Source of the DNA: Crocodylus rhombifer
Lineage: Eukaryota; Chordata; Crocodylia; Crocodylidae
DNA: 64,000 nucleotides
Assembly (NCBI GenBank): GCA_038503035.1
Contig: JAVSML010000969.1
Span: forward strand, 4,736-68,735
Direction: 5' to 3'
Numbering within the stretch: the stretch's first letter is position 1; each line of letters starts with the position of its first letter. Made by a program: the position numbers and the translations under genes. Of this stretch, positions 44,381 to 57,394 are shown piece by piece. Below the pieces are notes generated by a model, which worked only from the letters and a program-made list of their open reading frames with translations, did no database searches and was not told the origin of the DNA.

Positions 44381-46200
44381 GCTGCATTTCCTGAATCAAA
44401 GGTAAATGTCTGTTCACTTCTGTTTAAATCTAATGTGTGCAGCTTAGACTAACCTGCAAGCACTGAATCAATTCACCCTCAGGGTTTTTGGCTGTCTGTG
44501 CCTAGCCACAAGGAGGCCATGGGTCCCCCAATTTATATATAAGAAGCCTGGCCACAGGAGATGGGTGGCATAGAGATAGGAGCTCTGTTAGTGGAAATAC
44601 TGGTCAGGTGCAGAGCTACAAGCAAGTAAGTCCAGAAGGTATGCCAGGCCCTGGGAGACTGCAGTGTGAGTGAGCCAAACTTAAGAAACTGCTGGGTTGG
44701 TGAGCTAAAACTGTTGGGCAGGTGAGCCAGGCCCCAGGGACTGCTGTGTGGAGAACAAACACTAGTCACCCCTTTCCCCAGCTGTGCTGAGGCCTGAAGC
44801 TGTTAGAAGAACAAGGCAAGACAGGTAAGACCACAAGCTATCAGATGGTTGGGAAAGCAAGCCAAGTTCCTCTCTGCAAGAGGTGCACCCAGAGACTACA
44901 GCCTGAGAATTGTCACACTGCCCCTGTGCACAGAAGACCCAGCAGCATCATAACATGAGGTACCGGCAAAGGAAGACTCTTCTCAGTCTCCCCGCCAGCA
45001 ATGCTAAGCATTTACAGGATGCATGCCATCCATACAAGCCATCAGCTTCCCTCCTTTCACCAGTGATCTCTGTGTTGAGGTGCCTGCATGTAGGGTAGTA
45101 CTTGCTTTTGTGGGGACCAGCTATTTTGGTTTTGCAAGAGTGTGGGGCTGTAGCTGCAGAAGAATCATGTTTCAAACAGGGAAAGGAGGGTCTCCAAATT
45201 CCTGGGTAAAACATTCCTCAACAGGCTGCAGCTAACAGCAGGATCTAGTTCCTTTCAGCTCTGAAATGTGTTTAGACATAATGCATGTCCTAGTTAAATA
45301 CAAGCTCCCCCTGCTTTGATGTGGAAAAGGCACATGTACTTTCTCCCTTCTGCGATCCTGTCTCCCATCAGTAAGATAAAGCAGCAGCATCCCAGCGATG
45401 GGGCAGCTGCATATAGATCCGATTTGCAGCATTATGACACAGCCTTATTATGTTTCTGGGAGAGGTGGACACCAGAACCTTGTGCTTTCTCTTTAGCTTT
45501 GACAATTCAGATTATATAGAACCCAGATCTAACTCTCAACCCCTTTAATTTTAATTTTGATTTTGCAAACACCACAAAAAGCCTCCTCTACCTACTTCTA
45601 GTTAGCATTCTCCTTACCTGTAAAAGACCTTCCAAGGACTATTCTTTCTTAATATGTGGGATGCTCCAAGCTGCTCTCATCTAAAGCACTTCCCAGGAAA
45701 CTAAAATACCCCCTTGTGCAAAGGACCGGCTATTTAGATAAGCTTCTCAGTGACTCACTCTTGCTCTCTGCACAGATTATGGGTTACACTGCAGCCCTTA
45801 ACCAGTAAGGACATGGCAGCAGAGCAGTTAGGGCATCTAGCTATGGATACAGTAGTGTAAACTTAAACCTTCCTCCAGATTCACACCAAAGGTCTCCTTC
45901 AGTCAACCCAAGTACAAGTAGGTACCTGGTCATTCAGTGGCAAGTCAAAGGCATCTGGGTGAGATGTTGGCCAATTCCTTGCATTTTGCTGACTTCAGAA
46001 ACTTATGTGCCTTAGCCACACTAGCCCAGTCTTCCTTCTGGACCAGGAAAATCTTTGACTGTAACCCTTGTGAATCCCTCCCTTTACCAGCTACCCACTA
46101 GTAAACTTCCCCTTGCCCCACTACCTATAACATGCCCTAAAAAAGAGAGCAGAAGGCCTAACAAGTGTATGTCTGAGCCCAGCATGGCACCATCTCATTC
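44381..46200. other. Unclassified sequence; possible LTR-like promoter
   Basis: AATTTATATATAAGAAGCCT near 44530 is a good TATA-like sequence followed by repeated GTGAGCC units (44670-44740), which could be part of an LTR, but no paired ends or duplication were found. The rest appears unique. Confidence 0.3.
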
Positions 46201-46250
46201 CCCCTTTTCCACGTGGTGTAATGCACCCCTTTTCCACGTGGTGTAATGCA
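46201..46250. repeat. Perfect 25-bp tandem duplication with CACGTG
   Basis: CCCCTTTTCCACGTGGTGTA plus ATGCA occurs twice, head to tail, with no mismatch. Each unit contains the palindrome CCACGTGG, an E-box. Confidence 0.9.
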
Positions 46251-46378
46251 CCACCAGAGCGAAATCTATAGCTGGGTGACAATGGTATCAAGTAAGCAAC
46301 ACTAGCACTTTGCTTTCTTGTCCTTCTTGCTTCTCTTGTTAAAAAAAAATCAAGTAAATTAACATTATGGTTGAGTTT

Positions 46379-46388
46379 NNNNNNNNNN
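46379..46388. other. Assembly gap, 10 N
   Basis: Ten undetermined bases. Confidence 1.
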
Positions 46389-46528
46389 CTGGGGGAGCCA
46401 TAACTTTGAATTTCCTGACTTCCTGTGCGTGTAGTTCCCCCTTGAAAATGGAATAAGTCAGCTCTCATTCACATGTAATTCAAAGCTCAAGATGCTGAAA
46501 GAAATAAAAAAGAGATTGCTTTGGTTGT

Positions 46529-46563
46529 TCTCTCTCTCTCTCTCTTTTTTTTTTTTTTTTTTT
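46529..46563. repeat. (TC)n and poly-T tract
   Basis: A TC dinucleotide run followed by 19 T. Low complexity. Confidence 0.95.
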
Positions 46564-49500
46564 AAACTGTTCAGGCTGTTCTTCGCAGTCAATGCTTTCC
46601 TTATATCTGACTTTGATATATCGGGAGAGATCTCAGATTTCTGTTCTCTTCATCTGTTGCTTTGCAACTGCTCCAACGCTCTACAGCATCCCAGTAATGC
46701 ATGCACATGTAACAGGTAAGAGATAGCCTTTGATTGAATTTACTTAATTTATATGGATGATAGGACACAAGAGGAATATGAAAATACAAATTAGCAGCTT
46801 CATATTTCATATGCATGGAAATCTCTCTAACAGATAATAAGGTTTGGAAACTTATCTGCTAGAGGTCTATCCCCAGCCACACCTGTCCCCCTGAGGTCCT
46901 AGAGTGAATGCTTAGGAAACTTGATAGACTATAGATCTACATTTGAAATCGTTACAGGGACAAGGACTCTGAGAAGTACATTTAAATAGCTCTTCCTGGA
47001 ACTGCTTGTGCAGCACCTCGGCTCTTTATCTAAGGGTTGCAAAGGGGCTCTAAAGGGTTACAAGTACCTTTGCATGCTTTATGGCTAGAAAGGAAGAAAG
47101 TTTCAAAGCATTATTCTGTTCTGGCTTGGTGCCAGAGTATGGAAATGGCTAATCCTCTTTGTAGTGGCTAAATCACAAAGGGAAGTCTATAAAACCATTA
47201 CTATGTCTGCATCTAGAGATCTGGATTGAATTCTGGATCCTACTGATGTGAATGGCAAAACTTCCATTGATGTAAAAGTGGGGCAGGAATTCACCCCAGG
47301 TGTTTTAAATTGAGTTCATGTTTTCAGATTCAAAGCTGTGGGGTTCAGTTTGGATGACCCTGCTGATGTATTATATTACCTGTCTCAGATACAGCCTGCA
47401 TTTCTGTAGCATTTGCAGTTTCCAGCCTGCATACTTGTTATAAATGTAGCATCCCTTTCCATTCACAGATGGCTAATCTGGAAAAGCAAGTGTCAGGTTA
47501 GCTATAAGGGCCTGATTCAGCTCTTGCTGAAACCAACAGACAGTCTCACTGAATCCAGTATCTCAGCTGAGATTGAGATAGGCTGTACTGCTACCAGTAC
47601 AACCAGCTGTAGGAACATGCTCTAGGTGTTTCCATCTATCAGATCAATGATCCATTTAGTCTCAGAACCTCGCTCTTGCTCAGTTGAATCAGATCATCAG
47701 ACCAGCTAGTCTAGAATCCCCTTTCCCACACCAATGGAGGAAATCACTGGCCCATTTAAGTCAGTGTTTTCTATAACAATGGCCAATACTTGATATCTCT
47801 GATAAAGACAAGGAAGAATAAGATCATGATGTTCTGAAGGCAAAACTCTATACAGTGTGGTGATTTCATCCAGGTAGACTTGGGGAGCATTAGATCAGAG
47901 GATCTCAAACCTTATCATAAAGATAGATGCATGGCTACACAGGGGAGAACTGCCAAGCTGGTTAGGGGTGATGGCAAGAGATATTTACAGTGGGGTACCT
48001 GGCAGATATGATTTTGAACTGGGGGAGAAGAAAAGGCAGTGCATGCTGGTTTGTCAGTAAAATACACTGAGCCATGCTAGTTACACCAAATCTTATTTTT
48101 CATCAGGTCATTCCAGAAGTCAGCTGGGCACCATGTGCTAATAGTGAAGCTAGAAATAATCCTATTTGTATATTCAGAGTCAGTATTTATTATTTTCCTT
48201 TCCACCTGGGCCATTCCTAAGGTCGCTCTCTAGCCCAGAGACTCCTAGGCCTGGGGTTCTGTTTTGAAGTCAGGCTGATGAGCATTTGATTCCCTTACTG
48301 CATGCCATGGACAGCTGTTTTCCCTAGCTGAAGAGGCCCTTGAGAAGTTTATCATCACTGAGCTGAAGGCATCAATAATAAGAGAACTTGATTTGCTTCA
48401 CAAGAGATTAAATACAGCTCAGGTCTTGTTGACCGTGATCAAGCACAAGGTGGAAGATATTTCACATTAGCTCCAGGCAATGGAAGCTTGAGTGACTGAC
48501 TTGGAGGGTACACCATCTGGCTGTGATTTATTGCTGTCTGTTATAGGCTTAATGATAGTAAATGGCTGGCAAAATAACTTGAACAAGCAGAGGGTAAGAG
48601 CAGGGCTAAGTTGTTACCATGAGCTGCAGCCACTGAAAGGTAGTGAAGCACTTCAAGGGGTAAGTTATCTTTTCTGCCTATGGTTATGGGGCCTCTGGCC
48701 GCAGAAGGCCTAAACCACAGCATTCAGCTCATGACAAGATAATTACATATCTCACTAGGTCACAGGCAAGGAAGGAAGAGAAAGTATAGGCCAGAGTGAG
48801 TCTGAGCTATGGGGCAGCCTTCTACAAGAAAAGAACAATTGCTTTCATACAGACTGCAAAATCATTGCAAAAACAGAATAATGGTAGGAATTAGTGACAG
48901 AAGGATAACTAGCAGTTTCTCGTGTGTATGCATGACGGACCATATTTACATACAGAGCTATTTACACAGGCAATGGACATGCCTTAAACATTTCTGTTCT
49001 ACAGCTTAAACAAACATGGGAAGCAAGGGTCATGAACAGCAGCTCAAATGGAGAGTGAGCAAGCCAGGAAGGTGTGCCAGCCTCTGAGTCAAGAGATGAG
49101 CTCACTTCCTGGCTCCAGCCCTGACTCTATTGCATGAATAATATGGTTCAAGTTACTCCTTCTCGTTGTACCTTGGCTTATTCTTTAAGCTCTTCAGGGC
49201 AGGGCCCAGTTAAAACTTTTCTTTCATAGAAGACTTTTTTTTCTCTTTTCAGGTAGCTTTTGGCTCTGTCTCACCCAAGTATATTTTTCAGTTTTTCAGT
49301 GAAAAAACTGGATTTTTTTTTTTAAATCCCCCCCTGCCCCCCGAGCCGTCCCATAACATGTGCCACATTCTACACAAAAGGACCCCCAGCCCGGTCCTCT
49401 AGGCATGACCCGAAACTAAACAGTGAATCTCACTGACATCACGCTAATCCTGGCAGCAAAGATATAATCAAACCTGTCCTGCTGAAGTGATATAAACAAG

Positions 49501-49779
49501 GTACCAGGTCTCTTTCCCCTTTCGGGGCTTTTTTTTATCCTCCAACTTTCTTGTCTATTAAAAAGTAAAATGATCCAGTGAATGAAAAAATTATACTGTC
49601 AAAAGAAAGGCAGTTAGTCACTTTGAAAATCAATAACACCCTAACATGTTTTTGTGAGTTAACAGCTCTCTCAGCCCCCGAAGCAGGAAGCTGGTACTAA
49701 TTCCATTCTCACTGTCTTCCCTTCTCGTCTCCCCTGCTGCTCCTGTTAGTCGAGAGAGTCTGTGACATGGATTTCTACT
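46564..49779. other. Unique sequence with faint old repeats
   Basis: 47640-47840 (GATCAATGATCCATTTAGTC and ACAATGGCCAATACTTGATA) resembles a diverged sauropsid dispersed repeat of the CCATCTAGTCCAGT...AGTGGCCAGTACC type. 49060-49200 faintly resembles a MIR-type SINE. A T-run and C-run adjoin near 49312-49338. No gene was seen. Confidence 0.35.
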
Positions 49780-50552
49780 TAGAGCTGTGCAAAGAATGGA
49801 TTCTTTGCAGTTCAGCAGCCAAATCAGAACACTTGAAACAAAACATTGTCTCAAGTTGACTGAAATGCTTTGTTCAACCAAAACCGTAGCTAGATATTTC
49901 GGCAGAATAGGAGCAGGTTATACTGAGTGCAGGAGAACTGCTGCTGCAACACCCATGATGTTAACCCTCTCACCGCTGCTCCCAAATTGCACATGGAATG
50001 ACACTGTCAAAGTCTCAATTTGGCAGCAGCTGTTAGAAGGCCGACTCAGCAGCCGTTAGCCACGCAGCAGGGGTGGAGTGGGCTGGAGTGAGGCTGAGGA
50101 GGAGACTCCTGCCTTTGGTCTGTGTGGTCACAACCCAGTCCCTAGTTGAGCCCACTCCAAGCCTAGCCCCCTGCTGCCATTCTGGTGTCCCACTGCCTCC
50201 ATTCCCCTTTGCCCCCTCCCCACTGCCAGCAACGCTCTGGGCTCATGTCCCAGTAACCCAGCCGTAGTTACCATACTGTGTTCAACCCCAGATGACATGT
50301 ATTCGTTTTGCTTTTGGTTACTTACTCGTTTTAACCCCTCCTTTTTAAAAAATGTAGTTCAATAGAGCAACCAAATATGAAGTGTTGAAACGTTGCATTT
50401 TGAAAATGTCCAAATGAAATGCTTAGACTTTTCTGGAAATGTTTTTTCCCCAGAAGAAACTATTTGTCAAATGCTACCTGAACTTGGCTACTTGAGTCTG
50501 CAGCTCCAAACCTACCTTTTCAACATATTTACTATTTTTTGAAACAACTCTA
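49780..50552. mobile_element. Old non-autonomous hAT-type element
   Basis: Ends TAGAGCTGTGCAAAGAAT and, inverted, TAGAGTTGTTTCAAAAAAT. Flanks TTTCTACT (49772-49779) and CTTCTGTT (50553-50560) match at 5 of 8, with all three differences transitions, as expected of a decayed 8-bp duplication. The ends resemble the TAGGGCTGTGCAAAG family (16169, 62048). No transposase frame is present. Confidence 0.6.
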
Positions 50553-53194
50553 CTTCTGTTGAACTTTAGCTTTTAATTCTATTGAAGCTTTAACAGCAGA
50601 TGTGTAAAGAACCATGGGGTAGCAGGCTACGTGCTACCCCAGCTACATGCTGAAACAGCGTTCTGCAAGTGTCGTTTGGCACCTCTGCTGCTGACTCCAG
50701 AAGTGGGATGCTTCTGAACATGCCATAAACCTAGACCCTGCGCACAGTACTGGGGTGTTCACAGCAGGTTCTCATTTCCTCATTGCCAGGGGTGATATAC
50801 AGAACTAGGGGGAGGTGTGCAGGATGAGGGCAGTGCTGGGAAGGAGTTATTATTTCAGCAACACAACTGGGCACCATCACATGTTGGAGTTTCCCCATTC
50901 ACATTATAACCTCACAGAAGATGTATTTGAGGATCTCAAAGCTCTTTGCAAACAGAGACAAGGTGCTAGGAGAGGTTAAATATGTCTTACTCTCAAATCC
51001 GTATGCTACTTCTTTCCCCATGAGATGCTCAAGCTGCAGTGATCAGACAGAGATTTCCCTGAAGCTCCCTGTCTCAGGTGCACTGCTGCCAGCATCCACA
51101 CATCCCAGAAGGTTCTGAGGGCCTGCAAAGCTCTTGTGAATTGACTTTTTTGTTTCCTCTCAAGCCTGCATTGCCCCTTTCCTTAAAAACAAACTGTCCA
51201 AAGGGCCTGTGACCAAGGTAACCATCACCAAATGTCGCCTGCATTTGACTCCTTATTAGTTTTAATTAGATGATTTTCTGCATGATTTATCCTGAACACA
51301 GCAATTGCACAATCAAATCACAGATCAGTTGACAACTTCATTAAAAAAATTAGTGTTTAGCAGTTTTGCAATCCCTACAAGTACCGTGGACATCTGTCAG
51401 CACTGCCCCTTTTCTCAAATGACAAGCAGTCCCTTTGAGGACCAGAGAATTTGAAAGTGCTCGCCTCTGCAAAAAAATAAATAAATAAATAACAAGCCAC
51501 AGGATACTCCTGTTTTGTCCCTGCACACGTTGCCCAATACTCCTGCCCTTCATGCTCAAATGGATGCTATGGTGTTTCACAGGCAAGCTCAAGGGGAGAA
51601 CAGATCCTTTGCTATGAGGCCTATATTCCAGATGCAATGTCTGGCATGATGCTACATTAAGTTATGCTATTGCTAATACTCAGTGTTGAGACCAATGTCT
51701 GAGAATTGCCGAAGCTGATATCTACAGTAGTTAGGAGCTGTCAGAAGAGCAGTGAAAAGTAGCCCCATGACTCCCCCATGCGTAGTGCTAGCAAATATGG
51801 GTCACTTCTGCTTCTCCCTCCAGACAGGGAGTAAAGAATCCCAAAGTTCAGAAACGGATGCTGTCTGTGAACAACCACCTTCTTAGCAGGAACAATCGCT
51901 CTCTCCTGTTCCTTGTTTCATGCAAGGCTGGGGTATTCAGTACTACCTGAGCTGAGCCATCACCTGGAGCCCGAAGTTCTCTCCTGACCCTCGCAGATTG
52001 AACGTTTGTATTGGTTTGGGCTTTCTCCCAAGCACTAGCTCTGTAACAGGCATCAGGGCAAGGAATGAAATAAAGGGCTTAAAGTTGTGTACCTGAGGCT
52101 GTCACTCAGGGAAAAGAGCTGTGAGGTTAAATGGGCTGGGAGCAAGCCCAAAATGGAGAGAACAGGATTCAATACACAAAAGATGGGGCAAAAAGAGTTG
52201 TTTGTATGTTGTTTTGCTTTGAAATGTAATGAAATGTCAAAACCTGCTCCCAGAGTGCAGAACAAATCCAAAGAGAGGCAGTGAAGGTGCTGGCCGTGCC
52301 CACAGGTTGCTGAATCCTGGGATTTCCGGAGGATCTAGGGAGCAGTTGAAACCAGTCCATTCACTGTATCCTGGGAACCTGACATGAGTGAGCCGGGTGA
52401 AGGGGTGGGGGCATAACGTTAGTGACCCCAGTGCTTGTTTCTAAAAGATTCTGGCCATTTACAAGTCCCTGTGTTTGCTTCAATTGTTATTCAATTGTGC
52501 TGCTGAACAGAGCAACTCAGAAAAGGAGCTAATTAGAGGGAGACAAAGGGAAGGGGATTATCCACTAGGAACTAGAAAAGGGATATTCTTAAAAGGATCT
52601 GCAAATAAATGGAGATGAATCCCTTTGAGGGAGGAGCCCTGTAGAAGTAAAAGAGGATGGGATGCTGAGAAGGACCAAGAGAACTGCCAAAGGCTGCCTT
52701 CTGCTGTTGTGTGGTGGACATCCCATCCATCTCGTTCTAATATCACTTTGCTTCTCCGTGGTATAGAGAATTAAAATGCCCTGACTTGTGCATCCAGCAA
52801 AGGAGGGGGTGGGGCAGGGTTGGAAACTCCAGACTGGTCATAAATCTGACTGTCCTTTTCCCCCTGTGTAAGAAACACCGCCCTGGCTAGTCATCCTAGG
52901 CCATTTGTACCCGGGGATCTGGACAATGGATTTATTTTAATCTTGAAAGGGTAGAGTCACCAGGACTTTTCTAGGACAAGGACTTCCTGAGGGCAGCTGG
53001 TAGTTTGGAAGAGGCTTCCTTGTGTGCTTTGAATCTGCCTAAGGGTTATTTTGATTCAGTTGCCAAAAGCTCCTGTCAAATAACTGTCTCTCTCACAGCA
53101 TGTCTTATTTCAAATGTAAAAAGGATAATGTCAAGGAGAGGACACTGAACTAGATGAGTCAATCCCCTCCTTGGCTGCTGCCCCTCTAGGTGGT
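50553..53194. other. Unique sequence, no gene seen
   Basis: An AAATAAATAAATAAATAA run lies near 51473-51492. The AT-rich block 51240-51330 contains several AATTAG/AATCAAAT motifs. Confidence 0.4.
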
Positions 53195-53312
53195 ATGGAC
53201 AAGGCTTACCTACCCCATTCCTCAGTTTCCACTTGTGTACACAAATGAGGATAATACCCCTTGCAAAATATAGCTGCTGAGAAGATAAAGTACATTCCTG
53301 AGCATGTGGCAC
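53195..53312 (+). repeat. MIR-like SINE 3' part
   Basis: CATTCCTCAGTTTCCACTTG, then ACAAATGAGGATAATACCCC and AGATAAAGTACATTCCTGAG, in the order of a MIR-type core and 3' region (CCTCAGTTTCC, GGATAATAATACC, GATTAAATGAG). Confidence 0.65.
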
Positions 53313-54077
53313 TCAGGTGCTTTGGTGATGAATACTAAATGGGGCTGCAAGCCTAAGGTTTTCAAAAAACTTCTCTTTTCCAGTCCTAAGGATTAAACTG
53401 TTCCTTCCTGTCAGTGCTATTTTTTGTGCAAGCAGAACCTCTCTCCTCTCACCAGCCAAGCAGCCCATCTCATATTAGTCAAAGCCACCCCCTATAACTG
53501 CCACTGTAACTGCTACATTCTTCCTCATTATGGGGGTCATGGTCTAAAGAAGCTATTTAGAGTAGATCTATTGAGCTCCCTTTACATAATGACCTGCCCT
53601 TACCTCTCATAACCCTTTGTTTAGTGTTACACAGGGAGCACCCAAGGACCTGGGACACGTTGTGGTGGCTTCCGCACAAGGCTTGTACCCTGCAATGAGA
53701 TCCATCAATTGTTCATCAGTCTGATGATGAAAGCCCAGAAACTTCAATGGAACTATGAAAATTTGCACCAACAAGGCATCTAGTCATGTACACTGAATTG
53801 CAAATAAGGTGTCTTTAAATAAAGATGAAAACATCTAACTACCCAGTTCATTACCAAATTTGCCTGAAAGTAAACAGCAGCTAATGGCATCTGACCCTGG
53901 GAAGACCAATGGGAAATATGAAAGTTCTTTGTTTGCCAGCAGAACATGGGGGTTTGTTAAGAAAAGGTATCAGCCAGGCATCTGGGAGAAGTGTGTTTTT
54001 CTGAACCATCTGTATTTAAAATATAAACTTCTGACCTCACAGGCCTTAACTACTTTGCACTGAGCCAGGTGTTAGAA
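53313..54077. other. Unique sequence, no gene seen
   Basis: No feature was supported. Confidence 0.4.
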
Positions 54078-54440
54078 CAGAAGTGAGCAATTATTTTGGC
54101 TGGTGGGCCACTTAATGAGCTATTGAGGGCCACACACATACAAACTTTTAGAAAATAAAAAACCATAAACCAGAATAAAATTATTTTAAAAAATAAAATT
54201 GAAATATGTTATAGTAGATGTTTGATTTTTAGTATATGATTTGCTGTCTATCTACAATTTGTTAAAATTGTGAGTAGTGTATATAGAGGCGATAGCTTAA
54301 TAGCTTCAAATAAAGTCTTACTCTTGTATATTGCATGGGAGGAGGATGTGTAGGGGGTACACACATGTTGTGGGGGCTACTCACATGCTAGGTTCCAGGA
54401 ATCAGAGGAATGGAGGGTGGGGTGCAGGGGACATGTGCAG

Positions 54441-55231
54441 TAGGGGTGTGTGAAGCTTCAGTCACTCATTCATTTTAGAGAACATATGGCCTGATTTGGA
54501 GGCCAAATCACCAAATCTGAATTGAATCAGGAGACAAAAATAAACCTCCAAACCGATTTGGAGCCTCCAAATTGATTCAGAAAAGATTTGGAAAAAGATT
54601 AGGAGATTCAGCGATTGAGAAGGCAGTCTGGCAGGGAAACAGAAACTAAGAAGAGGGAGGGGGAGCAGAGGAGGAAAGACTAACATCTGTAGCTAACCAG
54701 TAACTGTGATCTTACCCTGAGTCCCCTTCCAATCACAGTGCTCTGGGGAAGGGCCATAGAAACAGCACATCAGCCTCTGTCTGTAGCCTTTCTGTCCCTT
54801 TTGTGAGCTGTTTCTGCCTGAGCACTGTGAAGGCCCCCTGTTACAAGCTACCATCCCTGCTGTTTTCATCCTGCTGTGCCTTAATACACACACAAAGTGA
54901 CACATCACGAGTGTTGCTTTGAACAGTTTGAGGTTCAGTTTCCCAGAAACCCCTGCACCTATCTCCTTGAACCTTGGCAGGTCTCATGCCATCAGAAGGG
55001 GATACCATCCCTGCTGTTTTCATCCCCATCTGACAAACAATGACAAAGTTATAGGTATTTCAGTGATCCCCCATTATCTTCTATCACCGAATCACCAAAT
55101 CTCTCCAAATCAGTGCCGAATCTTCCAAAGCTGATTTGGCCAAATCGATTTGGAACAGTGATCTGAATCCCTGACTTGAATCACTGTCCTCTGAATTAGA
55201 TGAATCCAAATCCAAATTGAATACTTCCCTA
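54441..55231 (-). mobile_element. Nested hAT-like element, 154-bp repeat family
   Basis: Left end TAGGGGTGTGTGAAGCTTCA; right end, inverted, TAGGGAAGTATTCAATTTGG. The arms are rich in GATTTGGCCAAATC-type motifs as in the 16169 and 62048 elements. The interior carries the conserved module shared with 43672 and 58927 (GCTACCATCCCTGC, CACACACAAAGTGACACATC, AGAAACCCCTGCACCTATCT). The flanks do not give a convincing 8-bp duplication. Confidence 0.65.
54847..55015. repeat. Internal 154-bp period, about 1.1 copies
   Basis: GCTACCATCCCTGCTGTTTT at 54847 recurs as GATACCATCCCTGCTGTTTT at 55001, an offset of 154 bp. The same offset is seen in the 58927 element. Confidence 0.7.
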
Positions 55232-55948
55232 CTCATACAGGCCTAGTTTCAGCAGAGCTTACCCGGGCTGTGCAAGTGCAAGATAGAGTCCCCCACCACC
55301 ACTATCCAGCCCAAATCTGCCCCAGTGGAGCTCCACATGGGGCCAAGCCCCACCCACACCACACTCCCACTTACACCCACTCTTGGTGCAGCTTCAGCCC
55401 CCTGGATGCTGCTCTAGTCCCCCCACCTCCAGCAGCTCCTCTGCCTCCTCCTACCCCTGCTGCATGACTCCAGGAGGGGAGAAGCTGCAGTTGGCTGGCT
55501 CTTGCCCCAGGACATGGGGCACCAGCTCCAGCTCCCAGCTGTCTTCCGCCCATTCCACCCACCCAGCATGATGAGCATGAAGCTGCAGGCAGCTGAGTGG
55601 ATGAAAGGCAACTGGAAGTTGGAGGTGGAGCCCTGTGCACTAGGGCAGAAGCCACCTGGCTACAGCTCCCCCACCCCTGCATGGAGAAGTGCAGCAGGGA
55701 CAAGAGCAGAAGGAGGAGGAATAGCTGCTGGAGGCAGAGGAAGCCAAGCAGCACCCAGGTGGCTGCAGCTGTACCAGGAACAGCCCTGCTGGGAAACTGT
55801 GCACACTGGCTGGGACCTGGGTCAACAGGTGTGGGCTGCCCTGGGCAGGGCTCAGGCCCATGAGGAGCTCTGCAGGGGCAGCCACAGGCCAGATCTAATC
55901 AATTGGTGGGCTGGTTTCGGTCTGTTGGCTATATTTTGACCACCTCTG

Positions 55949-57394
55949 TGTTAGAATGCAGAGTAGTCACAGAACAGCCTCAATGGCTGGCCAAATGTGG
56001 TGGGGAATGTCAGAATAACAAGCCAGGCTATGGAGAAGATTTGTACAGCTACTGGCATGGTACGAGGCATATTTTGCAGCCCCATCTCAGCCCAACATGG
56101 TTATCAGCAAGTAGGGAAAGAATCCAAAGCCCTGACAGCAGCAGTATATTGGCAGCAAAAATAAGCCTAATCTCATCCCAGCATTTCTTCTCTAGTGATT
56201 CTTTAAAATATGTAGGTGAGTTTTCTGCTTGTGTAAGTGAAGGGCTGAGTGGGTTTCTTAGGTCCTGGCATGACACAAACAGGCCCTATGTACATTATGC
56301 CAACACCAGAAGCCCCTCAAGCCCAACACATGCACCATAACTCTTCCAGTTCTGGGCCTTCTGTGCAACTTGCTCAAAACAACTCAAATGCTGACATGTT
56401 GCTCACTCCAACCCTAACCACCTGGAGCAGAGTGTGTTAAGTAAAAAAGAAAAGTAAATGTATTTGAAGTAAATAATTGCAAAGAATTGATATGTTTCTT
56501 TTCAAATGTTATATAAAAGTGGGGTGGGAAGGAATGGCCAAAGGGTTTTGTAGCCAGTTGTTTGAAAAACACCATTTTGATCTGATATGGGGGGAAATAA
56601 AAATGCATTCTCTCACTTTCATACTTTTCTCCACTGGTAAAAAGTGAAAGGAAAGAGTAAAACCATGAAAGAGGGTATGCAATTAAATGAAGGTTTTCAG
56701 AAATATTTGAAATAGTGTAAATGAGAAAGACAAATGTGAAATGCAAATGAAAACTTTCCCTTGGGTTGAAACGGTATTTTTTATCAAAAACAATGTTAAC
56801 AGAAGATATCCCATCAGTTCTAACAGGGCTTTCAGTGCAGCTTTGCTAACCTCCCTCAACACAGTTGTACAGAATTGAGTGTTTGCCTGCTCAGTGTTGA
56901 CCTTGCTTCCCTTGGTTTTATAAGTCGTGTGTTCCTAATAGTTTATTTCAGCTAACACAGCCCTATCCTGGCCCTGCTGCCCTGTTCTTGAATCTCTCAA
57001 ACTTACAGCTCTACCAACTTCTACTCCAGCATCAGTGCTCAAATTAACTGATTCTGAGTAATTTACAAGTTGAATTTAAGTTGTAAAATTACATCCTGTT
57101 TCTCTATACTTTATAACCTCCAAAAAGGACTATATTGTTGTTTGTCATCTGCCTATTTTACCAGAAGGAACTTTGTTCCTGAACTAGTTTTGATACCTGG
57201 AAGATGATTAGTCACATAGTAATGATTCTGTCCTCTGATTAGCTAATATTACTGAAGAAAAGTATTCCGTTTTCTTTTTGGAAATCATTGGGAGTTAAAT
57301 ACCACTTTAGGCACTACAACCACTTTACAAGGTGTTCCTAAGTCACTTGAAATAAAGACTTTAGCTTTTAAACCTCTCAGAGGCTTTTGAAAAC
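55949..57394. other. Unique sequence, no gene seen
   Basis: A 145-codon frame from 55903 to 56340 starts inside the hAT end and has no recognisable domain; it is not called. Confidence 0.4.

Larger units (their letters stand above)
54078..55948. mobile_element. hAT element with perfect 8-bp duplication
   Basis: Terminal inverted repeats CAGAAGTGAGCAATTATTTT (left) and, inverted, CAGAGGTGGTCAAAATATAG (right). The flanks are an exact 8-bp duplication, TGTTAGAA, at 54070-54077 and 55949-55956. This is the best-supported DNA transposon in the window. It is interrupted by another element at 54441-55231; without that it is about 1.08 kb. The GC-rich right half (55255-55920) has overlapping open frames on both strands with no transposase motif. 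Confidence 0.9.

Noticed and set aside
48300..48720. Possible exon of a host gene (frame 48492-48713)
   Set aside because: Short, no recognisable domain, no convincing splice-site context that distinguishes it from background.
54433..55240. Clean 8-bp duplication for the element 54441-55231
   Set aside because: ATGTGCAG and CTCATACA do not match; shifting by one base gives only 4 of 8. The insertion is supported by its ends and nesting only.
55371..55939. Overlapping 81-145-codon frames on both strands in GC-rich DNA
   Set aside because: They lie inside the hAT element 54078-55948, are Pro/Ser/Gln-rich on one strand and Leu/Ser-rich on the other, and carry no domain. GC-rich repeats produce such frames by chance.
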